Shown: positions 33,601-45,590, numbered from the stretch's first letter. The stretch is 64,000 bases of DNA from Immersiella caudata (GCA_030512335.1 JAULSU010000003.1:4588001-4652000), one strand, 5' to 3'. Translations and numbers: made by a program. Notes: a model not told the origin generated them from the letters alone.

Positions 33601-36600
33601 AGTCGCCTGAGAGCACCGAGCTCGAGCCCAGCTGGCGCAATATCCTGCACATCCAGAACGCCAGTTGGCTGCGTGACCATTGCGTCGAGGACGACATTAT
33701 ATTCCCATGCGCTGGGTACGTCGGCATGGTCGGCGAGGCCATCAGGCAGGTTACGGGTGTGCAGGAGGGGTTCAAGCTGCGTCACGTCATCATCAGCGCC
33801 GCGCTGGTGCTGACGGAGGGCAAGCCCGTCGAGCTGATTACAACGCTCAGGCCACGCCGTCTCACTGATCAGCTCGACAGCCAGTGGTGGGAGTTCAGCA
33901 TCGCCTCGCACAATGGGCACGCCTGGGCGAAGCATTGCATGGGTGAAGTCGCGGCGGTAGCGGAAGGGCAGGACGCGCCGGAGCGAGGCACCGGGGACAA
34001 AGAGCCCCTCGCTCGCGGCCTCGAAAAGGGGCGAGCCTACGACACGCTACAGCGTGCCGGGCTGTCATACGGCCCAGCTTTCCAGACACTGGAGGACATC
34101 CGCTCAGGAACTCTCGAGAACGCATCGACAGCGAAGGCCGTCCTCAGTGACAAGACTGGCGACGAGGTCAACTACCACCTCCACCCGACCATCATCGACG
34201 CCTTCCTACAGCTGCTCAGTGTTGCCGCCACCAAGGGGTACACGACAGGGAGGCTCATCAAGGTGGTGCCAACCAAAATTGACCACCTGACCATCTACCG
34301 CACCTCGGCCAAGGCGGTCAATGTGGACTGCACCGCGGAGCCCAGCCGCCGTGGCGACCTCGTCGGAAGTGGCGAGTGCATCGATGATGATGGACGGCAG
34401 GTCTTGCACGCGGTCAACGCACACATGTCGGCCATCGATGAAGGCGACTCCTCGGCCGGGGCAGGGGGAACGCCCTCGACGGCACGCCACGTCTGGGGAC
34501 CGCATATCGACTTCCTGAACGCGGCAGACCTTATCGGCCCGTCCACCGACCTTGCCCTCTACACGCCTGTCTTGGATGAGATGACGCGGTTGTGCCTGGT
34601 CTATTCCCACCACCAGCTGGCTGACCTGGAGACAACCCTCCCTCACATGGCCAAGTTCCGCGACTGGGTGGAGCGTCAAGTCCGGACCATGGACAAGGAA
34701 GCTGCAGGCGCCCTCGCAATGATGGATGATGGATCCATTTTCGACCGTGTTCTTGCGCTCGTGAAGCAGCTCTCGGGCACGCCAGCACACGATGCCGCCA
34801 TCGGCATGTACAAGGTCCTAACCGGCGTCACGGGAATCTTCACGGGCTCATCGGACGCCCTCCAGATCCTGTTGTCTGATGAAACCCTCTCCAAGATGGA
34901 CAACTTCACCGACCAGTCCGATCGCTCACGCTTCATCCGCCATCTCGCGCACACCAAGCCGAACCTCCGCATTCTCGAAATCGGAGCGGGAACTGGTGCG
35001 TCAACAGCCAGCCTGATCAAGGACCTCATCCTGCCCTCGGGACAGATTCTGTACTCCAAGTACACCTTCACCGACATCTCCTCGGGGTACTTCGTCGCGG
35101 CCAAGGAGCGATTCAAGGGGCTCCCCAACATTGAGTACACGGCGCTCGACATCAGCAAGGACCCTGTCGAGCAAGGCTTTGAGGACGGTCAGTACGACCT
35201 CGTTATCGCGACGAATGTCCTCCATGCTACACCAAGTCTCCACGACAGCCTGCGACATGCGCGTCAGCTGCTTGCGCCCAGAGGTCGGCTCCTTTTGCAC
35301 GAACTCTGCCCTTCTTCCAAGTGGGTCAACTACGTCTTCGGCACGCTGCCTGGCTGGTGGCATGGTGAGCCCGACGGGCGTGCCGATGAGCCATACGTTC
35401 AGCCGTCCCGCTGGGACAAGGAGTTGGTGGCAGCAGGATTCGAGGCGGTCCTTGACGCCGCGGTGTTTGACTCGCCCGAGCCGTTCCAGATGAACGCGAT
35501 CATGGTGGCTAAGAATCCTGCCAAGACGACGCCCAAAGTGGCAGCAGCAGAAAAGAGAATCACGTTGCTCTGCCACGTGGGCGACGATGAGGACAGTGTG
35601 GTGCACCAGGTCCGCGAGCAACTGCAAAGCAGGGGGTACTTTGTCGACATCGCTCATGCGGGCGAGAGCTTGCCTGCCGGTCAGGATGTTATCTCCTTGT
35701 TGGACCTCCACCGTCCGTACCTGGAGAACATGGACGCGGCGAGCTGGGAGTCCTTCAAGGGCATCTTCACCGAGGCTGGGGCCAAGGGCGTGGGAGTTCT
35801 CTGGGTCACAGGGCTGTCGCATGTGCAGTCGGGCGTCCCCGATCCGCGCTGGGCACAAATCATTGGCACCGCCCGAACGCTTCGTTCCGAGCTGATGGTG
35901 GACGTGGCAACACTTGAGGTGGACGACTTGGACACGTCAACGAAGCAGGTCGTCGACATCCTCGAAACATTCTGGGCGAGGGAAAACGACGGGACCCTCG
36001 ACCCCGATTTCGAGTATGCTGTCATTGACGGCGTGGTCAGCGTCGGAAGACTCTACCCATTTGCCCTCGCCGACGAGCTCCTGGTGGAGGATAGCACCGA
36101 CAGGTTCGTCCTTGGCATCAGCAAACGTGGTCGCTTGGGAAACCTGGGATGGACACGACAGCCTGCACCGCAGACCCTCGAAGGCGATGATGTAGAGATC
36201 GAGACCCACGCCGTTGGCCTGAACTTCAGGGACATCATGAGCTCGATGGGTCTCATGCAGACCCCTGAAGAGGGCTTTGGTCTGGAGGGGTCAGGTGTGG
36301 TCCTCCGCGTCGGGCCTGGAGTCAAGAATCTCGCCGCCGGCGACAAAGTATTCTTCATGGGCCGGAACTGCTTCTCCAGCCACGTCACCATCCCTGAGAA
36401 TATGTGTGAGAAGCTTGGTGACGGTCTCTCCTTTGTGGATGCCGCAACGATGCCTGCTGTCTTCATCACGGTCGTATATTCGCTCCTCCACGTCGGCGGT
36501 CTACGCAAGGGTCAGTCGATCCTGATCCACAGCGCCTGCGGCGGAGTTGGGCTCGCCGCCATTCAGATCGCTCGCATGGTGGGGGCCGAGATATACACGA

Positions 36601-38377
36601 CTGTCGGCAGTGAGGATAAGGTCCAGCATCTCATGACAAACTTCGGCATCCCTCGGGACCGCATCTTCAACTCGAGAAACACCAGCTTCGTTGAGGATGT
36701 CATGCGCGAGACAGGCGGCAAGGGAGTCGACCTGGCTTTGAACTCGCTCTCCGGTGAGTTGCTACATGCCACTTGGCGATGTGTTGCGGAGTTCGGCAAG
36801 ATGGTGGAGATCGGAAAGAGAGACATCATCGGATCCGGCAAGTTGGATATGGACGTCTTCCTGGCCAACCGAAGCTACTGCTGTGTCGATGTCGACCAGC
36901 TGTGCTTCAAGAAACCAGAATTGTGCAAAGAGTAAGCCCCCTAACCAAACAGATCTGTGCGAAGAACTGAGCTGACGGACGATCAAGGTTGATGAAATCC
37001 ATCATGGGTTTTTTCCGGGAGGGACACGTCAAGCCCATTGGACCGACCACCGTTTTCGCAGCATCGGCGATCGAGGAGGCTTTCCGCTACATGCAGAAGG
37101 GAGCACACATCGGCAAGATTATCGTTCAGATGAGGGATGAGACGGCGCCGGATGCCGCTTCGAAATCCAACATCCCCCTTCCTGCGGGCCGAGCCAAGAC
37201 CCTCAACCTGGATGGTGCGGCATCCTATCTCCTCGTTGGTGGCCTTGGTGGTCTCGGCCGGGCAGTCTCGCGTTACATGGTAGAGCGCGGCGCACGGCGC
37301 TTGGTCTACCTGTCCCGCAGCGGTGGCGGCAAGGAAGAAGACCGCGCTCTTGTGCGCGAACTCGAGAGCATGGGTTGCGAGGTGGTCCTCGTCAAGGGCA
37401 GCGTCTCCGATGAGGGCGATGTCCAGCGTGCCCTGCAGCAGGCGCCAAACCTGAAGGGCATTGTCAACATGTCCATGGTGCTCCGCGACCAGGGCTTCCC
37501 CAGCATGACGCTCGACGAATGGAACGGCGCTACCTCGCCCAAGGTACAGGGCACCTGGAACCTGCACAACGCCACCATCGTGGCGGGCGCAGCGCTCGAC
37601 TTCTTCCTCCTCTTCTCCTCGATCTCGGGCATCATCGGCCAGCCGGGGCAAGCCAATTACGCGGGCGCCAACACTTTCCTCGATGCGTTTGTCGAGTACC
37701 GCAACAAGCTGGGCCTAGCAGCGTCTGCGATCGATATTGGAGGCGTAGAAGATATTGGTGTCATGGCGCAGAACGAGGAGCTCCTGCGCAAGGTGAAGAC
37801 GACAAGCGCGTACAGCGTCCGCGAGATAGAGTTGTTGGAGGCGGTGGGGGCGGCAATGATGCTTGGGTCTCCCCTTGCGTCACCGTCGCCAGGCGCTGAT
37901 GTTGTTTCCTTGGTGTCTCGGAACACCTTCGTCCTCGGCCTCGGGACGCATACGCCGCTCGCCGAGAGCCGAGCAATTTGGCGCGCCGACCGTCGCATGG
38001 CCGTCTACCATAATAGGGCGCCCAAGGGTGGAGATTCGCGAGGGTCGAGCAGCGACGGGCTAAAGACGTTCCTGAATAGCGCGCGGGGAGATCCGCGGGT
38101 GCTGAAGAGTGCTGACGGAGTTCGCACGCTCACGCTCGAAATCGGAAAGCGCGTGTTCGACTTCTTGCTCCGGCCGGAGGACGATCTCGAGGCATCGACG
38201 GGGGTGCCGCTGGCCCATTTGGGAATGGATTCGCTGGTGGCCATCGAAATGCGCGCATGGTGGCGGCAGGCTTTGGGATTCGATATTACGGTGCTCGAGA
38301 TGTTGGGGTTGGGTTCGATCGACGCGTTGGGGAAGCACGCGCAGGAGGGGTTGCTGAAGGTTGCAGAGGGGGCGTAG
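30621..38377 (+). CDS. Highly reducing type I polyketide synthase (KS-AT-DH-MT-ER-KR-ACP)
   Basis: Two exons, 30621-36931 and 36988-38377 (56-bp intron inside the ER-KR region), give 2566 residues. Domains in order: KS (active Cys in TIRTGCSAG, about 264; VECHGTGT; KPNLGHSEG), AT (FTGQGAQW about 615; Ser in GHSSGEIAGAY about 708), DH (His in WLRDHCVEDD about 1018), C-methyltransferase (LEIGAGTGAS about 1452), ER (SACGGVGLAA about 1971), KR (VGGLGGLGRA about 2188; Tyr in GQANYAGAN), ACP (Ser in LGMDSL about 2517). There is no thioesterase or reductase, which fits release by the alpha-oxoamine synthase, as in Fum1-type systems. In the DH motif the usual Gly of HxxxGxxxxP is Asp. The first 75 residues are an Asn-Gly-Thr-rich low-complexity tail. 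It makes a reduced, C-methylated chain; length cannot be read from sequence. Confidence 0.96.
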
Positions 38378-40089
38378 TTAGTAACAATACGTGCACCTTG
38401 ATTATAGTTAAGGTGTTTGGTAATAGGATGTTTGCTCACAAGGACGCTGAGTCGAGGCAGTGGAAAACATACTGTTGCCGGTCCTGCCGTTCCTCGGAGG
38501 GGTTGCGTTGTGTTTGGGTTTCGAGAACCCACGGGGGCCGGCCCGCTATGAGTTCTCGTGCAGGCGGGGAAGTGGGGAAGCTTAGCGCGCTCCGGGCATA
38601 AGAAAGGGTCCGGTCAGCCAGTGCGAGTGCTACTGAAAATGGGGAGAGGGCTCCTTCAATGTTAGTAAGACCTTTTTAAAATGCAAATGACGCCCGTTAT
38701 AATATTTTCAAGGCATTTAAAGATGTGAAGAACGTCGCTTGTAATGCAGCTGATGCCGGTCAGTGATAGCTAAGGCATTTATTAATCTGGGCAACGTGTT
38801 TTCGCAGTGGAGATGGCCTCTAGTGCGGGGCTGGCTCCTTGCCCCTCAAATTCCTCCCTTGTGCGAACATCCTTTCCAAGTCAACTCTCGAACCACCTGC
38901 CAGACTTGGAACATGAAAGCGGACCGCGGAGTATTGATGATTGCTAAGCGCGGTTCCGCTGGAGCACTGCCTGCTTTCAGCTTGGTATATACTAGTTGTT
39001 GAGAAAGAAGAGTTGGTGGATGCTAAGGCTTGGGCGCTGCACGGGCAGCAATACTGAGCAAACTCAACCCATTCGCGCGACTTGTTGAGATATAGGCCTT
39101 AGAGCCGAGATGATATCTCAGACGTTGAAGGGACTTGGCAGTCTTGACGGGCTGTAGTGAAGATGGGCGGTTGGTACTGATAGGTACCTAGAATAGAAAC
39201 CACAAGGACAAGAGAAAGCGAGAAGGGGGAAAGGGGGAAAGGGGAGAAATGCGTTCGATGGTTGGCTGGGACACTAGCTTCAACCGCGACCCTCTACCGC
39301 AGCAGGACGTTAGGGCGAAGGAGACGGTTGCTAGCTTGACTGCGCGGCGTTGCTAGGCTCAAGAATAGAGATGAGGAGCAGCGAGGGTGGGGGCGAGGAC
39401 AGGACAAGTACTACTTGCACCCAACCATGACAAGAAAATTGAGATGCCTAACAGTCTACAACAACATCACCCCCCAACTTCAACAAAACTCAATTTGGCC
39501 ATCCAGTTTCGCGTCCAGACCTGGACCTCAGATTTTCGGACTCAAAGTCATCACTCTATCCATCGCTTTGCAATGTTATTCACTGCAAGCGACCCAGACC
39601 GAGTTCAAACAGTAATAAGCGTTCCGAGTATCTTCTCCCCAGGGAGACATATCTTTAGACCCAGGAATTGAATCCCACGAGGGGCTCTAGGCCAAGTACC
39701 TCTTGGTACCAGACGCTTTTTGCGATTGTTTTGAGCGAGGTCGCTAGGTAGAAAAACAGAAAATAATATATATATATATATTCTTCGGAGATGGTTGTTT
39801 CTTCTTTTGCCCACGGTGGCCTCTCTCGGATGAAACAGAGGTAAAGACAATTCAGACTGCCTCGTTTCAAGCGGTAGCTTGCTTTCAAACCCCCTGTCTT
39901 GGATGCTCGCGTGCCAGAGCCCCCGCTAGACCGAATGGGGAAGCACTGCAACTTTATTGCAACAGCACCCATCAATCCGTCCTTTCGCTCCCGGTTTGCC
40001 TTGACCAAGCAGCCAACAACCAGAGCCTGCGACCTGTTGCCTTCGATATCCCTAAATCGCCACTTTCCGTTTCCACCACTGGTCCCAAA
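38378..40089. other. Intergenic region right of the cluster
   Basis: About 1.7 kb. I see no gene. It contains a G/A-rich stretch near 39223-39248 and a short TA run near 39768-39780. No exact CGGAACCCG was found. This is a plausible right border of the cluster. Confidence 0.5.
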
Positions 40090-40956
40090 ATGACTCCCTC
40101 ATCGCGTCCATTCCCCGCCCTCCGACGCGTCCTCCGCAACAACACACGCGTCTCAACCCGCCCCCATTATCCCTCCACACCAAAAACACCCGACCTCATC
40201 CGCCATTCCTCCTCCTCCTCCTCCTCCTCCTCCTCCTCCTCCTCCTCCTCCTCCTCCTCCTCCTCCTCCTCTAGCACGCCCCCATCCGAACCCTCCAGCA
40301 TGTTCAAAAACACCACCCCCAACTACCTAAAACCACCAACCTATGAAACCCCCGTCGAAAGTATCAAACTCGACATGGACTTCTACGGCATCCCCCACTG
40401 GGGTTGGGCCATCTTCCGCACCGCATACGGCAGTCCCGAGTTCGACTCCTCCTGGGAGAAACTCCAAGCCCGCATAAAATGCCAATCAGCAACGGAGATG
40501 GCCGAGCCGGGTGTCCCCAACGAGGTCGCAGCCGGATTAAACTGGGTTTTTCTGTCGGATAGGCTGACCCTGCAAGGAAAAACACGACATGACGCCCGCC
40601 TGAAGTTTCTTGAGTGGGTAGCACAACAGCCTCGCATCACCGACCCTCGCTACGGTCCACCATCCCGTTACTTATACTTTGTGCACGTCGACGAGGAGGT
40701 GCTGGACAGCGGCGGAACACCGGGAGAGGAACCGCACTTTGTCAAGCTGGTGAGGTGCGAGGAGAGGCAGGATTTGGTGTATGACTTTGTGTCGAGGGAG
40801 GAGCTGAGGAAGTACAGTGAGGAGGAGGATGGGGATGAAGGGTGGATGAGGGTCGCGGTGGATATGCTGGGGGCCGAGTTTTATGACTCGTTGGGGGATA
40901 TGCCTGAGTATTTTTATGTTTATTATAGGGGCCACCCCAACGTAGTGGAGTGGTGA
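40090..40956 (+). CDS. Uncharacterised fungal protein with long serine tract
   Basis: Single-exon gene of 288 residues. The N-terminal 35 residues are rich in Arg, Ser and Pro with almost no acidic residues, which could be a mitochondrial presequence, and are followed by a serine run of about 25 residues encoded by TCC repeats. The conserved part starts near MDFYGIPHWGWAIFR and includes a LNWVFLSDR segment and SRYLYFVHVDEEVLDS; similar proteins of unknown function occur widely in ascomycetes (my recollection of the pattern, not a search). A Met after the Ser run (residue about 72) could be the original start, with the upstream part added later. No catalytic motif is recognised. It is not obviously linked to the PKS cluster. 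Confidence 0.75.
   Translation: MTPSSRPFPALRRVLRNNTRVSTRPHYPSTPKTPDLIRHSSSSSSSSSSSSSSSSSSSSSSSTPPSEPSSMFKNTTPNYLKPPTYETPVESIKLDMDFYGIPHWGWAIFRTAYGSPEFDSSWEKLQARIKCQSATEMAEPGVPNEVAAGLNWVFLSDRLTLQGKTRHDARLKFLEWVAQQPRITDPRYGPPSRYLYFVHVDEEVLDSGGTPGEEPHFVKLVRCEERQDLVYDFVSREELRKYSEEEDGDEGWMRVAVDMLGAEFYDSLGDMPEYFYVYYRGHPNVVEW
40208..40271 (+). repeat. (TCC)n microsatellite within coding sequence
   Basis: About 21 uninterrupted TCC units that code for serine in the gene above. Repeat number is likely to vary between strains without breaking the frame. Confidence 0.9.
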
Positions 40957-41266
40957 TTGATATCCCGCGGGGTGTCCCTTGCGGACTGGGAATCTGAATG
41001 GTAACATTGATACAAGATCAGCAACAGAAGTATAGCAGCCGTTGACCTGCCCCTGCCATGACGTCATCGCATCACCACAAGCGTATCGAGTCTCTCTCCC
41101 TCTCTCCGCAGATGCCGTGCGCCGGATTCACTAGGGAGCCGCCCAGGATGATTATCGGCCGCGACTCAGGAAACTCGACTTCTTTTACACCGAAAATAGA
41201 ATGTTAAAGTAGACTTCTTCGTCCAGAACAATAGCCGCGAACTCAGGGGGATGTAAGCAAAGCGCG
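40957..41266. other. Short intergenic stretch
   Basis: About 310 bp with no visible gene or repeat. Confidence 0.5.
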
Positions 41267-42004
41267 TCACAAGGCTCCTTTGTGCTCAAACAATTCCTTT
41301 TGGACGGATTCAAGCTTAATTGTCAGTTGCGGTGCTGCAACCCTTTGGATATGGAGCGCACGATCGAGCTGAGCACGACCCATGGTCCACTTGTCTGCAG
41401 TGTTCAGGCCATCTTCAACCTCCAGTCCAACCACACGAGACTGCCCAAAGCAATAGAGGCTGAATCCATCAACCCCCCTTTTCTCCGCACAGCCTCGTGA
41501 AGATAGCATGGTTTCTCGAATTGCTCTTGTGCGTTGTTTGTCGAAATTGACTTGAACGGATTGAGCATTGCTGCGTAGGTATAATGCGTTTTCGGGGCTG
41601 ATGGAGAGCTCCTCCGATCGCGAAAGCACTGGTATGGTACTCGGCATGAAGGTAACTCCCTGAAGGTTTCGCTTCTGTCAGCCCTCCCTGGCCACCACCT
41701 GCCCGCAGAATTTTCGCACGCTGTCAGTGAGCGTCTCGAGAAACTTCCGAATGGTGTTATTGAAGGTCTTCAAACAATGGAAAGTACGGATATGGGTGAG
41801 GTCGTTTAGTTGATTGATCGGACAAGGTGCTTCTATAACCCTTCTCTGGCCTCCGCTGCTCTGCAGAACCCCTTGACGCTGTTCATGAGCAGCCTGATGA
41901 ATATCTTGACAGTGTTGCCAAAGTTCTCTCTCTGCCAGGCGGTATGGCGGGTCCCACCAGTGGGCCTCCACCCAAGGCATCATAATGTGACAATTGGGGG
42001 TCAC
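41267..42004 (-). pseudogene. Broken member of local unknown family (copy A)
   Basis: Two minus-strand open pieces, 41678-42004 and 41267-41647, are separated by a stop and carry patterns shared with copies B and C: a helical FNNTIRKFLETLTDS segment, then QGVTFMPS (QGVVFLPN in copy B), then ISPENAL (ISPANLL in the intact copy C). The order of these patterns is the same as in the intact gene at 43623. The N-terminal part is not recognisable. I infer a decayed paralog; sequence similarity is low and only motif-level. Confidence 0.45.
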
Positions 42005-42066
42005 AAAGATTTGTTACGTTACAATAAACACTATATACCGACAACCCTACCTGCTCTGCCAGTCTC

Positions 42067-42945
42067 CTACCTTCTCGTCGCCTCCATTCCTGTTCGTGGG
42101 AAGGGGGAATAGCCGTATTTTGCGAGGCCTTTCCTTCCCACCCCCACAATACTCCTCCTACAGGATTCCGGTGCTCGATCAAGCCTCCCTGCGGCCTCCA
42201 CAGAGTCTGTAACTCTGTGATTCCACAGTTGCTCCTCTGTGGAGGCCGACCCTACCAAAGCAGTATATACGGAATTCTCGAAGTCGGTGACAAGGTTCAG
42301 GAGGTTATTGAGCGTGATGGGCTTGTTTGGTAAGAATACCACACCTTGAACGTAATGTTTCTCTAGACTTTCGGAGTTTTCTACCGCCTCCCGGAATTTC
42401 TCGATGCTGTCTGAGAGCAGGTTGGCGAGGGTTCGGAGTGTGGCTTGGAAGTCCTTGTTCCGATGCTGTGTGGGAATTTTGTCGAGGTCGTGATAATAAA
42501 TCGAGCGATGCTCTCCAGAATCGGCCAGGTACAGGATGTTCTCCGCGTGGATGAGAAAGTCTGCCATTCCGAAAACCTGCGTGAACTTCACGAAGATGAA
42601 GGTGAGAGGCGTGAAGTATGTGACGTCGCGGTTCAGGACCCACTGAAACTCCGGCTTGGACCTCATCTCATGTATCTCGCTTGACCGATCAGCAGCCAAA
42701 TGGGCGTCAATGAATTGATGGACCGCATCGTTGGGGAACTCGATGCCGACCGGCACTGTCGATTCTGCCCGTCTCGTCGGAACAATGGCGGCCACAACGT
42801 TAAAACACTCGCGAGCTAGGTTTCCCGCGCTTCGAAGAAGGTGCTCTCGAGGGCTGCGCGTTGGGCTACGCGCTGGGGAGACTCATTTGGGCTGTAGCCA
42901 AAGTGCGCGCATCGTGCTCTAGGTTGCCCGGAGCTTCAGCCGCCA
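42067..42945 (-). pseudogene. Broken member of local unknown family (copy B)
   Basis: The longest piece (42067-42795) aligns by eye with the intact copy C: YFTPLTFIFVKF versus ITPLTWVAQKF, then GEHRSIYYHDL versus DGHRSVYYNTI, and near the end EEQLWNHRV versus EDAAWNKLM. Upstream, ALESTFFEARET (about 42865-42830) matches ELERTFLDARTR of copy C but lies in a different frame and is followed directly by a TAG. The gene is therefore broken by a frameshift and a stop in its N-terminal third. Function of the family is unknown. Confidence 0.65.
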
Positions 42946-43622
42946 AACGGTAGATGTGGCGCAGACGTGTCGCCATTTCGATGATTGATCGGGTGGTATA
43001 TCTAGACTGGAACATTTGATTCAGGCGGTGAACTTTGTGCCAAAGCGTGGGAATAATGCTGCTCGATTTCTTCTGAATGCTCTGGTGAGAAGATCGTTGA
43101 CGATGGGAAAGCGGAGGAAGATTCTGCCACACTTGTCGGCGATCGATTGCGTAGGCGAAGACTTGAAGCCGCCTGGTGCCAGAGAAGACGAGCAAGCGGT
43201 TGTGGGAAGGTGCGACAGACACGCGTGGGAAGGAGCAGTAGCTGTATCTTTCGCGAAGTGCCGAGGCGAGAAACTTGCGCGAGCCAGAGGTTTCTTGGTG
43301 GAAAGAGATTGGAGAAGTGCTACCGGTCCGCTCCCATGAGCTGCTTGAGGACGTCTTTACACTTCGGAGCCGGAAAATGAGGTCATCGATTGGTCAATGC
43401 CCCGGGACGGTGAATGGAAGCACAGTTGCGCAATTCACTCTCACCTTGCCGTCGCCGACCCCACTAGGCCCTGACCACAAGACCTCCAACATTCTTTCTA
43501 GGAAACGCGTCTGCAAAATCCCTGACAATCTCTCACTCTCTTTCCTCACCTTCCGCGTTGTTTTTTTTCGACGCCTAGAGATGTTTCACAACCATACCAT
43601 CTCAACGCGCTACCTCTTCAAG

Positions 43623-44543
43623 ATGAACGCCAACCAGCAAAACGTCGATCTGACTCTGCCGCACATTGGCCCTCGAGCCCTTTTGCGCGCCTATCGAGAG
43701 GCACGGATCGCTTTTTGCCATGCCCAGATCGATGTCTATCTCCATGGCGCGGCTTCACCCGACCGTGCTGAGTTGGAGCGCACCTTTCTCGACGCCCGCA
43801 CCCGACTCGCCGCACTCTACTACCGGATAGTTCGGCTCGTGTTGGAGGCGAGGCAGCGTCCCGGCACCGAGGAGTTCCATACTCCCGATCTCGACCTCAC
43901 CGCCATCACCATGCTCCCGCTCCGCGACAGAAGGGCCGGCCTCAATGGCCTGGCGACTTCCGACATGGAGCACCTATCGCCGGACGAGGTTTTAATCACG
44001 CCTCTGACATGGGTCGCCCAGAAGTTCGCCACGGCCCTCACCGTGGCACACAGCATGATCGAGTCGGAGAGGGTATTGTACAACCCCGAGGGCGCGACCT
44101 CTGGTGACGGACATCGGTCCGTCTACTACAACACGATCCGAGGATTGGCGGCCCTCGGCCCCAACGACAACATTCGGAACGCGGGTGACAGACAAATCGC
44201 CACTCCCGTCCTTCAGAAATATCATCTCTTCTGCAGACGAATCAATGCCGAACCGGGCTTGGGTTTCCGCAACGAAAAAGAACTCGACCTGTACCCGCAT
44301 TCTTCCGTCGTCTGCGCCAAGATGAACGAAGTTGCTGCAGCCACCGGCATTGAGGATATCATCTGGGCAGTGCTTATTGACCCGTTAGACACAATCTCGC
44401 CAGCCAACCTTCTGAGCCAACGAACCAAGCTCCAGCAGCGGGCGAGGCGCATTCACCGGGCTATCTTTTCAGCGAGCAGCAGCGAGGACGCAGCCTGGAA
44501 TAAGCTGATGAAGGACGCTACCAGGACAAGCGTCTTAATGTGA
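43623..44543 (+). CDS. Intact member of local unknown family (copy C)
   Basis: Single-exon gene; 306 residues from the ATG at 43623 or 320 from an in-frame ATG at 43581. No known domain is recognised. The protein is soluble, helical and charged, with an ARTRLAALYYRIVRLVLEAR helix near residue 60-80, a central ITPLTWVAQKFATALTVAHSMI block, DGHRSVYYNTIRGLAALG, and a C-terminal helical region starting ISPANLLSQR. Three broken relatives lie within 2.5 kb on either side, in mixed orientation, so this is the one surviving copy of a locally multiplied gene. It stands upstream of a NACHT-ankyrin gene. I make no functional claim. Confidence 0.7.
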   Translation: MNANQQNVDLTLPHIGPRALLRAYREARIAFCHAQIDVYLHGAASPDRAELERTFLDARTRLAALYYRIVRLVLEARQRPGTEEFHTPDLDLTAITMLPLRDRRAGLNGLATSDMEHLSPDEVLITPLTWVAQKFATALTVAHSMIESERVLYNPEGATSGDGHRSVYYNTIRGLAALGPNDNIRNAGDRQIATPVLQKYHLFCRRINAEPGLGFRNEKELDLYPHSSVVCAKMNEVAAATGIEDIIWAVLIDPLDTISPANLLSQRTKLQQRARRIHRAIFSASSSEDAAWNKLMKDATRTSVLM

Positions 44544-45590
44544 AGGGATATTGTGATGAATGGGGGAGGGGGGTTATATACGGAGGTAGCCGCGAGTGCG
44601 GTTTCAATGGATGCGGTGGGCATACATTTGATAGGGCGCGCCTTCAAGCTGAAGGCGGACCGAAGGTGGAGGCAACGACGGTCTTTTCACGGCGCGGGGT
44701 AGCTGCACTCCAGTGAGCGCAGGCTGGCCATTTCTTTGTCCAATTGTCAAACTAATCTATTGTTCGTTCGAGCTCGTTCTTGCTGCATTATATGCCACAA
44801 AGCATTCTCATGAGTCAATCGTTCTTTATGTTTTCTGATTTTCGTTAGGTATTTGCGGGGTTCAGCAACATTGTAGGAGTTGCTCAACCAAGAGCTTGTG
44901 ACCCAGCCCAGCAGTCATATTGCTTTAGACATCATCGCCATGTTACTTACGGTCAGTCACTGAGGCTTGCAGAGTGCTCTGACCAAATCCAAGATTGGAT
45001 TTTCTATGCTATATAGCCAATATCCCTCAATGTGCGTTGTAATCATGTTTATTTGCTTCGATCTTTTTCCGATTTTGGTTCGGCAAGTTGACCACGACCC
45101 TGTTTTTCAACACACAAACGCATTCATTAGCTGGCTCATAAAACTTTAACGGACTATTGGCAGATCTTAGGGACCGTGCTTCTGGGCTGATCTGCTCGGC
45201 AACGTTGCCAAAAGGCCAAGGATTTCCTCTGCCGGTTCCATTCACCCTCTCCACGCACGTCGAGTCTGCGATTCGATCTGGCAGGTCCCAGGCAGGCTTT
45301 AGGCTGCAGCTTCTGTGAGAAAATCGCCCGTTTTGCCATTCTCCAGAAAAAATAAGGCATCTGAACTCTGCGTCTTCCAAGTGTTTGTTTTCCTCTCGTC
45401 TTTTTGGTTCACCACAACCCCAATCTCTGACACTCTTCGGCCTCTCAACTCTCAACATCTTCCCACACAGCAATAACTTCTAGCGCTACCACCACAAATT
45501 CTGACGCCTCCACTGCCTTCAGTGAGCGCAATTGACATCTTCTCCTCCCCGTCACCTGAGCCTTGGCTAACCATTTCCTCCCTGCGGCAG
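44544..45590. other. Intergenic region within the unknown-family block
   Basis: About 1 kb between copy C and copy D. AT-richer than its surroundings around 44750-45150. No gene seen. Confidence 0.45.

Noticed and set aside
39640..39720. Segment with GATTCAATTCC resembling a tRNA T-arm
   Set aside because: No matching acceptor stem, D-arm or anticodon arm could be laid out around it.
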